From an uncultured Prevotellaceae bacterium (GTDB taxonomy: Bacteria; Bacteroidota; Bacteroidia; Bacteroidales; Bacteroidaceae): a stretch of 64,000 nt of DNA. Of this stretch, positions 44,822-54,314 are shown piece after piece (the stretch's first letter is position 1; the number at the start of each line of letters is the position of its first letter). The stretch is taken from the NCBI GenBank assembly GCA_902801375.1, contig CADCIB010000009.1, forward strand, positions 41,543-105,542, written 5' to 3'. A model generated the notes under the pieces. That model was not told the origin of the DNA. It did no database searches and worked only from the letters and a program-made list of their open reading frames with translations. Both the position numbers and the translations under genes were made by a program.

Positions 44822-46672
44822 ATGTCAAACAACAGAGAAAAACTCTTTACCGAGTTCCAGGCACCGACCACTCAGGAGTGGCTGGACAAGATTGAAGTGG
44901 ACCTGAAGGGTGCCGACTTCAACAAGCGACTGGTATGGAGAACCAATGAGGGATTCAACGTGATGCCTTTCTATCGCAGAGAGGATGTGTTGAAACTGAA
45001 AACACCTGAAGCACTGCCCGGCGAATTCCCCTTCGTACGCGGCAACAAGAAAGACGACAACACGTGGTACATTCGTCAGGACATTGAAGTGAAGGATGCC
45101 AAGGAAGCCAATGCTAAGGCGCTCGACGTGCTGAACAAGGGCATCGACTCCCTGGGATTCCATTTCCACGCTGACATGGTGAACGCTGAGACCATCGAGA
45201 CATTGCTCGAAGGCATCAAGTGCGACGTGGTGGAAGTGAACTTCTGCACCTGCAAGCGCCACTCCGTAGAGTTGGCACAGCTGCTCGTGGCCTACTTCGA
45301 GAAGAAGGGCTACGACAAGGAGAAGGTCGTAGGTTCCATCGACTGGGACCCGATGGAGAAGATGGTGATGAAGGGCAAGGACATGACAGAAGTCCTCGCA
45401 CTCGCACCGCAGCTCATCGACGTGCTGAAAGACTATCCGCAGTTCCGCTGCATCACCGTGAACACCCTCGCGCTGAACAACTCCGGTGCTTACATCGTGC
45501 AGGAGTTGGGCTACGCACTGGCTTGGGGTAACGAATACCTGCAGCAGCTCGTTGATGCCGGCGTGGATGTGGACCTCGCCGCCAAGAAGATCAAGTTCAA
45601 CATGGGCATCTCGGAGAACTACTTCATGGAGCTGGCCAAGTTCCGTGCAGCCCGTATGCTCTGGGCACAGATCGTGAAGCAGTATGAGCCGAAGTGCGAC
45701 TGCGCTTGCAAAATGTGCGTGAACGCCGTGACCTCGAAGTACAACCAGACATTGTTCGACTCTTACGTCAACCTGCTCCGCTCACAGACGGAGGCCATGA
45801 GTGCTGCCCTCGGAGGCGTACACTCAATGGTGGTGGTTCCGTTCGACGCCTCTTACGAAGTGCCCAACGACTTCTCAGAGCGCATCGCACGCAACCAGCA
45901 GCTGCTGCTCAAGGAAGAGTGCCACTTCAACACGGTGGTCGACCCAGGTGCTGGCTCATATTACATTGAGCACCTCACCGACAGCCTCGCCGTAGAAGGT
46001 TGGAAGATCTTCCTCAAGGTGGAAGAAGAGGGTGGTTTCCTCGCTGCCATCAAGGCCGGAACCGTTCAGGACGACATCAACGCCACAAACGTGAAGCGTC
46101 ACGGCGACGCCGCCAAGCGTAAGGAGTTCCTGCTGGGTACCAACCAGTTCCCGAACTTCACTGAGAAGAGCGAAGGCAAGCGTGCTATGACCTGCTGCTG
46201 CGGTTGCGGACAGAAGGAAGAGGCTGCTTTCAAGAAGATCGAAAGCACCCGCCTGGCCGCCGACTTCGAAGACCTGCGCATCCACACCGAGGAGAAGCGC
46301 GTGCCGACAGCCTTCATGCTGACCATCGGCAACCTGGCCATGCGTCAGGCTCGCGCACAGTTCTCGTGCAACTTCCTCGCATGCGCCGGCTACAAGGTGA
46401 TCGACAACCTCGGTTTCAAGACCGTCGAGGAAGGCGTCGACGCTGCCCTCGAGGCAAAGGCCGACATCGTGGTGATCTGCTCGAGCGACGACGAGTATGC
46501 AGAGTATGCTATTCCTGCCTTCAAGTATCTCAATGGCCGAGCTATGTTCGTGGTGGCTGGTGCTCCCGCTTGCATGGAAGACCTCAAGGCTGCCGGCATC
46601 GAGAACTTCGTACACGTGAAGTGCAATGTGCTTGAGACTTTGAAAGAATATAATCAGAAACTTGGTATTTAA
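44822..46672 (+). CDS. mutA: Methylmalonyl-CoA mutase small subunit
   Basis: The 616-residue product starts MSNNREKLFTEFQAPTTQEW. It has the mutase TIM-barrel fold and a degenerate cobalamin-binding C-terminus (about 480-616), without the DxHxxG motif; in this family the small subunit is non-catalytic and pairs with MutB. Two cysteine clusters are notable: CDCACKMC (292-299) and TCCCGCG (457-463), which could bind a metal. It precedes mutB by 19 bp. The pair interconverts succinyl-CoA and methylmalonyl-CoA, in the propionate-forming direction here. Confidence 0.95.
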   Translation: MSNNREKLFTEFQAPTTQEWLDKIEVDLKGADFNKRLVWRTNEGFNVMPFYRREDVLKLKTPEALPGEFPFVRGNKKDDNTWYIRQDIEVKDAKEANAKALDVLNKGIDSLGFHFHADMVNAETIETLLEGIKCDVVEVNFCTCKRHSVELAQLLVAYFEKKGYDKEKVVGSIDWDPMEKMVMKGKDMTEVLALAPQLIDVLKDYPQFRCITVNTLALNNSGAYIVQELGYALAWGNEYLQQLVDAGVDVDLAAKKIKFNMGISENYFMELAKFRAARMLWAQIVKQYEPKCDCACKMCVNAVTSKYNQTLFDSYVNLLRSQTEAMSAALGGVHSMVVVPFDASYEVPNDFSERIARNQQLLLKEECHFNTVVDPGAGSYYIEHLTDSLAVEGWKIFLKVEEEGGFLAAIKAGTVQDDINATNVKRHGDAAKRKEFLLGTNQFPNFTEKSEGKRAMTCCCGCGQKEEAAFKKIESTRLAADFEDLRIHTEEKRVPTAFMLTIGNLAMRQARAQFSCNFLACAGYKVIDNLGFKTVEEGVDAALEAKADIVVICSSDDEYAEYAIPAFKYLNGRAMFVVAGAPACMEDLKAAGIENFVHVKCNVLETLKEYNQKLGI

Positions 46673-46691
46673 AGAATAGGAGACTTGAATT

Positions 46692-48854
46692 ATGCGTAAA
46701 CAGTTTAAAGATATTGACATCTATGCAGGCATCAAGGCTCAGGATGGTGCCAAGTGGATCAAGGACAACAACATCGACTATACCTGGCACACGCCGGAGC
46801 ACATCGACGTTCGTCCCGTTTATACAAAGGAAGACCTCGAAGGAATGGAACACCTCGACTTCACAGCCGGTATTCCTCCCTATCTGCGTGGTCCGTATTC
46901 AATGATGTACCCGTTCCGCCCGTGGACTATCCGTCAGTATGCCGGATTCTCTACCGCTGAGGAGTCGAATGCATTCTATCGCCGCAACCTGGCTTCTGGT
47001 CAGAAAGGTCTTTCCGTGGCTTTCGACCTGCCGACACACCGCGGCTACGACCCCGACAACGCTCGCGTAGTGGGCGACGTGGGTAAGGCTGGTGTAAGCA
47101 TCTGCTCGCTCGAGAACATGAAGGTGCTCTTCGCTGGTATTCCTCTGAACAAGATGTCGGTCTCGATGACCATGAACGGCGGTGTGCTGCCCGTGCTCGC
47201 CTTCTACATCAACGCCGGTCTGGAACAGGGTGCTAAGCTCGAGGAGATGGCCGGAACCATTCAGAACGACATTCTGAAGGAGTTCATGGTGCGTAACACC
47301 TATATCTATCCGCCAGCATTCTCGATGAAGATCATCGCTGACATCTTCGAATACACTTCACAGTTCATGCCGAAGTTCAACTCTATCTCCATCTCCGGCT
47401 ACCACATGCAGGAGGCTGGTGCTACGGCTGACATCGAGCTGGCCTACACGCTGGCCGACGGTATGGACTATCTCCGCACGGGTGTCAACGCCGGTATCCC
47501 CGTCGACAAGTTCGCTCCGCGTCTGTCGTTCTTCTGGGCCATCGGTATGAACCATTTCATGGAGATTGCCAAGATGCGTGCCGGCCGTCTGCTCTGGGCT
47601 AAGATTGTGAAGAGCTTCGGAGCTGAGAATCCGAAGTCGCTCGCCCTGCGTACCCACTGCCAGACCTCTGGTTGGTCGCTCACCGAGCAGGATCCGTTCA
47701 ACAACGTAGGTCGTACCTGTATCGAGGCTATGGCTGCCGTGCTGGGTCACACTCAGTCGCTGCACACCAACGCCCTCGACGAGGCCATCGCCCTGCCGAC
47801 AGACTTCTCCGCTCGTATCGCCCGTAACACACAGATCTATATCCAGAACGAGACGAAGGTCTGCAAGCAGATCGACCCGTGGGCAGGTTCTTACTATGTG
47901 GAGACGCTGACCAACGAGCTGGTGCACAAGGCTTGGGAGCACATCCAGGAGATTGAGAAGCTCGGCGGTATGGCCAAGGCTATCGAAACGGGTCTGCCTA
48001 AGATGCGTATCGAGGAGGCTGCTGCCCGCACACAGGCTCGTATCGACTCTGGCGTTCAGACCATCGTGGGTACGAACAAGTATCGCCTGGAGCACGAGGA
48101 TCCCATCGACATCCTCGAGGTGGACAACACCGCCGTGCGCCTGCAGCAGGAGGAGAGCCTGAAGCAGCTCCGCGCCAACCGCGACGAGGCCGCTTGCCAG
48201 GCTGCCCTGAAGGAAATCACCGAGTGTGTGCGCGAGTTCGCCGAAGGCAAGAAGTCGAAGAACAACCTCCTCGACCTGGCCGTGAAGGCTGCCGGTCTGC
48301 GTTGTACCTTGGGTGAGATTAGTGATGCCTGCGAGGAAATCGTTGGCCGTTATAAAGCTGTAATCAGAACAATTTCAGGCGTGTATAGTTCAGAATCGAA
48401 GAGCGACACCGACTTTGAGAAAGCCTGTGCGCTGACAGAAGAGTTTGCAAAGCGTGAAGGTCGCCGTCCGCGTATCTTTGTAGCGAAGATGGGTCAGGAT
48501 GGTCACGACCGTGGTGCCAAGGTGGTTGCTACGGGTTATGCCGACTGCGGTTTCGACGTCGACATGGGTCCGTTGTTCCAGACTCCTGAGGAGGCTGCCC
48601 GTGAAGCCGTGGAGAACGACGTCCACATCGTGGGTGCCAGCTCACTGGCCGCCGGTCACAAGACGCTCATCCCGCAACTCATCGAGGAGCTGAAGAAGCT
48701 GGGCCGCCCCGACATTATGGTCATCGCCGGTGGTGTGATTCCCGCCCAGGACTACGACTTCCTCTACAAAGCTGGCGTCGCTGCCATCTTCGGCCCGGGC
48801 ACCAGTGTGGCCAAGGCTGCCGTGGAGATGATGAACATTCTGCTCGAGAAGTAA
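46692..48854 (+). CDS. mutB: Methylmalonyl-CoA mutase large subunit
   Basis: The 720-residue catalytic subunit has the substrate-binding barrel ([20 protein letters not shown] and [18 protein letters not shown]) and the C-terminal cobalamin domain with DGHDRG (603-608), whose His is the lower cobalt ligand. It is highly conserved and complete. It is transcribed after mutA from the same promoter, with a palindromic terminator after it. Confidence 0.97.
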   Translation: MRKQFKDIDIYAGIKAQDGAKWIKDNNIDYTWHTPEHIDVRPVYTKEDLEGMEHLDFTAGIPPYLRGPYSMMYPFRPWTIRQYAGFSTAEESNAFYRRNLASGQKGLSVAFDLPTHRGYDPDNARVVGDVGKAGVSICSLENMKVLFAGIPLNKMSVSMTMNGGVLPVLAFYINAGLEQGAKLEEMAGTIQNDILKEFMVRNTYIYPPAFSMKIIADIFEYTSQFMPKFNSISISGYHMQEAGATADIELAYTLADGMDYLRTGVNAGIPVDKFAPRLSFFWAIGMNHFMEIAKMRAGRLLWAKIVKSFGAENPKSLALRTHCQTSGWSLTEQDPFNNVGRTCIEAMAAVLGHTQSLHTNALDEAIALPTDFSARIARNTQIYIQNETKVCKQIDPWAGSYYVETLTNELVHKAWEHIQEIEKLGGMAKAIETGLPKMRIEEAAARTQARIDSGVQTIVGTNKYRLEHEDPIDILEVDNTAVRLQQEESLKQLRANRDEAACQAALKEITECVREFAEGKKSKNNLLDLAVKAAGLRCTLGEISDACEEIVGRYKAVIRTISGVYSSESKSDTDFEKACALTEEFAKREGRRPRIFVAKMGQDGHDRGAKVVATGYADCGFDVDMGPLFQTPEEAAREAVENDVHIVGASSLAAGHKTLIPQLIEELKKLGRPDIMVIAGGVIPAQDYDFLYKAGVAAIFGPGTSVAKAAVEMMNILLEK

Positions 48855-48877
48855 GCCCTAGGCTTATTATAATAAGG

Positions 48878-48916
48878 TATCGCGCGAGGCAACGTTGCCC
48901 CGCGCGATATTATTTT
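48878..48916. terminator. Bidirectional terminator after mutB
   Basis: TATCGCGCG-A-GGCAAC is followed by GTTGCC-C-CGCGCGATA, a stem with one internal mismatch and T-rich sequence after it. It lies between convergent genes. Confidence 0.85.
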
Positions 48917-48923
48917 GACGTAT

Positions 48924-50213
48924 TCAACAGAATCGCTGCTGGAACTCTTCTTGTAGCATGGGTTGGAAGAGGGGGTGGGCAATGGCGATGAGCGCCAAAG
49001 CACGTTCACGAAGCGAATGCCCGCGAAGATGGGCGATGCCGTACTCGGTGACCACGTAGTCGATGTCGTTACGCGATGTGGTGACAGCCGCTCCAGGCTG
49101 GAGGAAAGGAACAATGCGGCTTACCTTGCCGCGTGCCGCCGTGGAGGGCATCGCAATGATGCTTTTTCCGCCACGCGAGAGAGCAGCACCACGCACATAG
49201 TCAACTTGTCCGCCCGTCCCACTATATTGTTTCAGTCCCATGCTCTCAGCCGCCACCTGCCCCTGAAGGTCAATTTCTATGCACGAGTTGATGGCCACCA
49301 TATTGTCGTTACGGCCAATGACATACGGATCGTTCACATAGTCAACAGGCTGCATCTCCACCATCGGGTTGTTGTTGACAAAGTCGTAGAGCTTCTTTGT
49401 GCCCATGAGGAACGTGGCCACCATTTTTCCTGGGTGCAAGGTCTTTCGGCTGCCGTTGATGACACCAGCACGAGCCAAATCCACCACACCGTCGGAAAAC
49501 ATTTCTGTATGCACGCCCAAGTCGTGCTTATCTTTCAGAGCTGCCAACACGGCATCAGGGATGGCACCAATGCCAAGCTGCAGCGTGGAGCCATCATCAA
49601 CAAGTTGCGCACAGTTGCGGCCGATGGCCTGCTCTACAGGGCCAATCTTGGCAGGTTGCAGTTCGGGGACGGGATAGTCGCATTCTACGATGTGGGTGAC
49701 CTCCGACACATGAATCAGCGTATCACCATAAGTGAAGGGCATCTGCGCATTGGCCTCAACGATGAGCGTCTTGGCTTTCTTGGAAGCGGCCATAGCATAA
49801 TCGCACGACACACCTACAGAAAGGTATCCTTCGTTGTTAGGGCGGGTAGTGGTCAGTATGGCCACATCGCAGGGAATATCCTTACCCAGCATGGAGGGAA
49901 TGTCCTTAAAATATGCGGGGAAGAAGTCGCCGTGTCCGCTCCAGATGTGCTCACGCGAGTTGGCAGCAAGGAAATTGGTGAGATGTCTGAAGTGGCCATA
50001 ACCAATGCTTCCTTTCGACTCTCCTTCACCCAGAGAGAGCATGTGGTAGATTGTCACGTTGTGAAACTCGTCGGCATGTTGAGCCAAGGCCACTTCTGTG
50101 AGCCGAGGTATTCCAGCACTTTCAGAAAGCACCACGCCATCGCCGTCGTGGATGCTCTTGATAGCCTCCTCTATGGAGGTGCATTTCTCGTTGTATTGCT
50201 CTTTCCAATCCAT
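48924..50213 (-). CDS. Acetyl-CoA hydrolase/CoA-transferase family enzyme
   Basis: The chosen start (MDWKEQYNEKCTSIEEAIKS) gives 429 residues. The family I CoA-transferase signature is visible: catalytic Glu in GVHTEMFSDGVVDL, the oxyanion/CoA site GTGGQVDYVRGA and the C-terminal VVTEYGIAHLRGHSLRERA. It most likely transfers CoA between propionyl-, succinyl- or acetyl-CoA and free acids, closing the succinate-propionate pathway next to mutAB. Exact acceptor and donor cannot be read. It is monocistronic and convergent with mutB. Confidence 0.9.
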   Translation of the reverse strand: MDWKEQYNEKCTSIEEAIKSIHDGDGVVLSESAGIPRLTEVALAQHADEFHNVTIYHMLSLGEGESKGSIGYGHFRHLTNFLAANSREHIWSGHGDFFPAYFKDIPSMLGKDIPCDVAILTTTRPNNEGYLSVGVSCDYAMAASKKAKTLIVEANAQMPFTYGDTLIHVSEVTHIVECDYPVPELQPAKIGPVEQAIGRNCAQLVDDGSTLQLGIGAIPDAVLAALKDKHDLGVHTEMFSDGVVDLARAGVINGSRKTLHPGKMVATFLMGTKKLYDFVNNNPMVEMQPVDYVNDPYVIGRNDNMVAINSCIEIDLQGQVAAESMGLKQYSGTGGQVDYVRGAALSRGGKSIIAMPSTAARGKVSRIVPFLQPGAAVTTSRNDIDYVVTEYGIAHLRGHSLRERALALIAIAHPLFQPMLQEEFQQRFC

Positions 50214-50232
50214 GGTATTTTCTTTTTTGCCA

Positions 50233-50240
50233 CAAAAGTA
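50233..50240 (-). promoter_or_regulatory. Promoter -7 box of the CoA-transferase gene
   Basis: TACTTTTG on the minus strand, ending 19 bp before the ATG; -33 weak. Confidence 0.6.
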
Positions 50241-50331
50241 ATGAATAAAAACCGAAATCACACAGAGCAGCCACATATCGCACAGAAAATTGCGAATATA
50301 TTATAAAAATTAGCGGTTTTTCAGAGATTTG

Positions 50332-50363
50332 TTTGCCCATATTGCAGAAAATGAGTACCTTTA
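50332..50363 (+). promoter_or_regulatory. Promoter of the EF-G2-like gene
   Basis: TTTG, 20 bp, TACCTTTA; the last base of the -7 box deviates from G. In Bacteroides the homologous gene is under carbon-limitation control, so an imperfect box may mean activator dependence. Confidence 0.65.
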
Positions 50364-50413
50364 GCCCCGCTTTCAAAAACAAGAGAATTTTTACATTAAA
50401 TTATTTATAATAA

Positions 50414-52573
50414 ATGAAAGTTTATCAGACAAACGAAATCCGTAACATCGCACTCGTAGGCAGTGCAGGTAGCGGCAAGACCACACTTGCCGAGAGTATG
50501 TTATTTGAAAACGGCACCATTCATCGCCGTGGCACCGTAGAGGCCAAGAACACCGTATGCGACTACTTCCCCGTGGAGCAGGAATACGGCTACAGCGTGT
50601 TCTCGACAGTCTTCAACGTAGAGTCGAATGGCAAGAAGCTGAACTTCGTCGATTGCCCGGGCTCTGATGACTTCGTAGGCGGCGCTGTCACGGCTCTGAA
50701 CGTTACAGACCAAGCTTTGGTGCTCATTCACGGCCAATATGGTCCCGAGGTAGGAACCACCAACGTGTTCCGCCTGACCGACAAGCTGCATAAGCCCGTC
50801 ATCTTTGCCGTCAACCAGCTCGACCGCGACAACGTGGACTTCGAGGTTGTCATGAGCAAACTGAAGGAGACTTTCGGCAACAAGTGCGTGGCCGTACAGT
50901 TCCCCGTAGCCACAGGCGTTGGCTTCAACGCGATCGTTGACGTGCTGAAGATGAAGAAATACACCTGGAGTGGTGAAGGTGGCGAAGGAACCGTAGAGGA
51001 CATCCCTGCCGACCTCATGGATAAGGCAGAAGAGCTGCGCGCTTCCCTGATTGAGGCAGCCGCAGAAAACGATGAGGCACTGATGGAGAAATTCTTCATG
51101 GAGGAGCCGCTGACCGAGGACGAAATCCGCGATGGTCTGCGCAAAGGCCTCATCACACGCTCAGTATTCCCCGTGATGTGCGTATGCGCCAGCAAGTGCA
51201 TGGGCGTACGCCGTCTCATGGAATTCTTGGGCAATGTGGTGCCACAGCCCACCGATATGCCGAATGTGAAGAACAACCGTGGCGAGGAAGTGGCCATCGA
51301 TGCTGCTGCTCCCACAGCACTCTTCTTCTTCAAGACCGGTATGGAACCCCACATCGGTGAGGTGTCCTATTTCAAGGTGATGAGCGGCAGCATCAAGGCT
51401 GGCGACGACCTTTCCAATGCCGACCGCGGCTCGAAGGAGCGCATGGGTCAGCTTTTCGTCTGCGCAGGTTCCAACCGTCAGCCCATCGACGAGCTGAAAG
51501 CTGGTGACATCGGCTGTACTGTGAAGCTGAAGGACGTAAAGACGGGCAACACTCTGAACGGAAAGGACAGCGACCAGCAGTTCGATTTCATCAAGTTCCC
51601 CAACTCGAAGTATTCGCGTGCCGTGAAGGCCGTCAACGAGAGCGAGACTGAGAAGATGATGGCAGCCCTGAACAAGATGCGTCAGGAAGATCCGACATGG
51701 GTGGTTGAGCAGTCGAAGGAGCTCAAGCAGATCATCGTTCACGGACAGGGTGAGTTCCACCTGCGCACGCTGAAGTGGCGTATGGAGAACAACGAGAAGA
51801 TCCAGATTGAGTATCAAGAGCCGAAGATTCCTTATCGTGAGACCATCACGAAGGCTGCTCGCGCCGACTATCGCCACAAGAAGCAGTCAGGTGGTGCCGG
51901 TCAGTTCGGTGAAGTACACCTCATTGTGGAGCCTTATTCCGAGGGAATGCCCGATCCGACTGTTTATAAGTTCGGCGGTCAGGAGTATCGCATGAACATC
52001 AAGAGCAAGGAAGAGATCGACCTCGAATGGGGTGGCAAACTCGTATTCCTGAACTCAGTGGTGGGTGGTGCCATCGACGCACGCTTTATGCCCGCTATTC
52101 TGAAGGGTGTGCAGGAGCGTATGGAGCAGGGTCCGCTGACGGGTTCGTATGCCCGCGATGTCCGCGTCATCGTCTACGACGGTAAGATGCACCCAGTGGA
52201 CTCCAACGAACTTTCGTTCATGCTCGCCGCACGTAACGCCTTCTCAGCAGCCTTCCGCGAGGCAGGACCGAAGATTCTGGAGCCTATCTACGACCTCGAG
52301 GTGCTCGTACCCGCCGACTACATGGGCGACGTGATGGGTGACCTGCAGGGCCGTCGCGCCATCATCATGGGTATGGACAGCGAGGGTGGTTACCAGAAAC
52401 TCGTGGCCAAGGTGCCGCAGAAGGAGATGGCCAACTACTCGATTAGCCTCTCGTCCATCACGGGCGGACGTGCTTCATTCACCATGACCTTCGCCAGCTA
52501 TGAGCTTGTTCCCAGCGATGTTCAGAACGAACTCATCAAGCAGCACGAGGCAGAAGCCAAGGAAGAGGATTAA
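50414..52573 (+). CDS. EF-G2-like translocation factor with altered GTPase motifs
   Basis: The 719-residue product has all five EF-G domains. The P-loop is intact (GSAGSGKTT, 16-24). Switch I reads EYGYSVFS (57-64) where EF-G has RGITI-type sequence, and switch II reads DCPGSDD (80-86), with Ser84 replacing the catalytic His of DTPGHVD. G4 is NQLDRDN instead of NKMD. These changes match the EF-G2 paralogue of Bacteroides thetaiotaomicron, which promotes translocation without GTP hydrolysis and aids gut colonisation. It is monocistronic with its own promoter and terminator. Confidence 0.92.
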   Translation: MKVYQTNEIRNIALVGSAGSGKTTLAESMLFENGTIHRRGTVEAKNTVCDYFPVEQEYGYSVFSTVFNVESNGKKLNFVDCPGSDDFVGGAVTALNVTDQALVLIHGQYGPEVGTTNVFRLTDKLHKPVIFAVNQLDRDNVDFEVVMSKLKETFGNKCVAVQFPVATGVGFNAIVDVLKMKKYTWSGEGGEGTVEDIPADLMDKAEELRASLIEAAAENDEALMEKFFMEEPLTEDEIRDGLRKGLITRSVFPVMCVCASKCMGVRRLMEFLGNVVPQPTDMPNVKNNRGEEVAIDAAAPTALFFFKTGMEPHIGEVSYFKVMSGSIKAGDDLSNADRGSKERMGQLFVCAGSNRQPIDELKAGDIGCTVKLKDVKTGNTLNGKDSDQQFDFIKFPNSKYSRAVKAVNESETEKMMAALNKMRQEDPTWVVEQSKELKQIIVHGQGEFHLRTLKWRMENNEKIQIEYQEPKIPYRETITKAARADYRHKKQSGGAGQFGEVHLIVEPYSEGMPDPTVYKFGGQEYRMNIKSKEEIDLEWGGKLVFLNSVVGGAIDARFMPAILKGVQERMEQGPLTGSYARDVRVIVYDGKMHPVDSNELSFMLAARNAFSAAFREAGPKILEPIYDLEVLVPADYMGDVMGDLQGRRAIIMGMDSEGGYQKLVAKVPQKEMANYSISLSSITGGRASFTMTFASYELVPSDVQNELIKQHEAEAKEED

Positions 52574-52597
52574 TACTCCTACTCCCAACGCAAGCAA

Positions 52598-52635
52598 ATC
52601 GGGGGCGCTCCAATCAAGGAACGCCCCCGTATTAT
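52598..52635 (+). terminator. Terminator of the EF-G2-like gene
   Basis: CGGGGGCGCTCC and GGAACGCCCCCG pair with one mismatch around a 6-nt loop; a T/A-rich tail follows. Confidence 0.85.
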
Positions 52636-52671
52636 TTATTATGACAACAACGGTTCGCCAATGTTCCGACC

Positions 52672-54198
52672 TCATTGGTAATCTGCCGAAACGGCATTCT
52701 GGGCAAACAAGCAGAGGAACCCCACAAGGAAGATGGCTGTAGTGCCAAGAACGATGGCCAAATACTCATGCAGGTGAATGCCTGGCAGGTGGAACGAGGA
52801 AGCGAGGGAAATCCATGCGATGACCAAAACACCGCAGACAACGCCTGCCAAAGCGGCAACGAACCTTCTCCTTGGGTTCTTAGCCCTCCTGGCCAAAAGC
52901 GTCAACGGACTACCATCAGCCGTAAGCCATCCTAACAGGAATAAGCCCAACATACCACCACTAAAGATGCTCGAGAGCGTCCACCACGCATCGATAATAC
53001 TCTCAACACTAAGCATTGCAACGGCAACAATGGCTCCTAAAACGCCAAGGGCACAACTTGACAAACGAAGGATGAACACTTCTAGTTCACCGCTCCTCGC
53101 TCTCCGCTCACCGAAGAAATCCTTCAACACAATGGTGGCTCCACTACTCACGCTGGTGGAGACGGTACTCATGCCAGCTGCAAAAATGCTGGCAATGAGC
53201 AGCCCTCGTACGCCGACGGGCAACTTCGACACGATAAAATAAGGGAAGACATAGTCGGGTTTGGCGGCTATCTCAGCTGGCAGTGCGGCCAATCCACCTT
53301 CCATAACCGAGTAATAGCTATAGAGGGCTGTGCCAATCAAGAAGAAAACGGCCGACACTGGGATGAACAGCCACCCGCCGAAGAGGGCCGAGAAGCGTGC
53401 ATCGCGGTCGGTACGGGCGGTATGATAGCGCTGCACATAGTTCTGGTCGATGCCATAGTTCTGCAAGTTGATAAAGATTCCGTAGACAAGACAGACCCAG
53501 AAAGTGGAAGTAGTGAGGTCGGCTGTGAAGGCACCCAAAGAAAACTTGTTCCCCTCGGGCGAATGGAATGCAATGTCGAATGCCTGCATCGGTCCATCGG
53601 GCATAGAGAAAAGCACCACACCCAGACATAGCAGAGCACCGCCTATGAGTAGGATTCCCTGAATGGCATCCACCCAAATGACGGCCCTGATGCCACCAAG
53701 CATCGAATAGGCAATTACCGCCAGACTTGTTGCAATAATCACCGTGACCATATTCCACCCCATCAGGATGTGCATCGGCACGGCCAAAAGATAGAGGATA
53801 CTACCCATGCGGGCCACCTGTGTGAGCAGATAGCACGTCGAAGCATAGAGGCGCGCCCATCGTCCGAAACGCTCTTCAAGGAAAGCATAGGCCGACACAT
53901 TGCCACTCCGCCGATAGAACGGCACGAAATAGCGGGCGGCGAAATAAGACGCGATGGGTATGGAGAAAGAGAAGACAAGTGCATTCCAATCTGAAGCGAA
54001 GGCCTTGCCAGGATAGCCGATATAGCTGATGCTGCTGACGTAGGTGGCGAAAATGGACATGCCTACCACCCATCCTGGTAGACTTCGGCTGGCCGACGTG
54101 AACTCATCCGACGATGTGTTTCTCCTAAAGAATGAACAGCCGAACAGCACCACGCCCAGCGTGAACACAAGGAATATGATGAGGTCTATGGTCTGCAT
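52672..54198 (-). CDS. Sodium:solute symporter (SSS family)
   Basis: The chosen start (MQTIDLIIFLVFTLGVVLFG) gives 508 residues with about 13 membrane helices. Family features are RSLPGWVVGMSIFATYVSSI near the start and FAAGMSTVSTSVSSGATIVL in the middle, which includes the sodium-site serines. The substrate is unknown; sialic acid, sugar and other solutes are transported by relatives. It is divergent from nadE, with overlapping promoter regions. Confidence 0.92.
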   Translation of the reverse strand: MQTIDLIIFLVFTLGVVLFGCSFFRRNTSSDEFTSASRSLPGWVVGMSIFATYVSSISYIGYPGKAFASDWNALVFSFSIPIASYFAARYFVPFYRRSGNVSAYAFLEERFGRWARLYASTCYLLTQVARMGSILYLLAVPMHILMGWNMVTVIIATSLAVIAYSMLGGIRAVIWVDAIQGILLIGGALLCLGVVLFSMPDGPMQAFDIAFHSPEGNKFSLGAFTADLTTSTFWVCLVYGIFINLQNYGIDQNYVQRYHTARTDRDARFSALFGGWLFIPVSAVFFLIGTALYSYYSVMEGGLAALPAEIAAKPDYVFPYFIVSKLPVGVRGLLIASIFAAGMSTVSTSVSSGATIVLKDFFGERRARSGELEVFILRLSSCALGVLGAIVAVAMLSVESIIDAWWTLSSIFSGGMLGLFLLGWLTADGSPLTLLARRAKNPRRRFVAALAGVVCGVLVIAWISLASSFHLPGIHLHEYLAIVLGTTAIFLVGFLCLFAQNAVSADYQ

Positions 54199-54215
54199 AA
54201 GGTGGTTTTTGCCTG

Positions 54216-54249
54216 CAAAGGTAGTGCAAACTGAGCGAAAATGAACAAA
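54216..54249 (-). promoter_or_regulatory. Promoter of the symporter gene
   Basis: TTTG, 22 bp, TACCTTTG on the minus strand, 17 bp before the ATG. Confidence 0.7.
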
Positions 54250-54262
54250 AAAATCACGAATA

Positions 54263-54294
54263 TTTGGATAATTCAACAAAATACCATAACTTTG
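54263..54294 (+). promoter_or_regulatory. Promoter of nadE
   Basis: TTTG, 20 bp, TAACTTTG, 20 bp before the nadE ATG. Confidence 0.78.
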
Positions 54295-54314
54295 CGCAAA
54301 AACTAATACATACG

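Noticed and set aside
54264-54314. Upstream TTG start for nadE
   Set aside because: It falls inside the TTTG...TAACTTTG promoter and adds no conserved residues.
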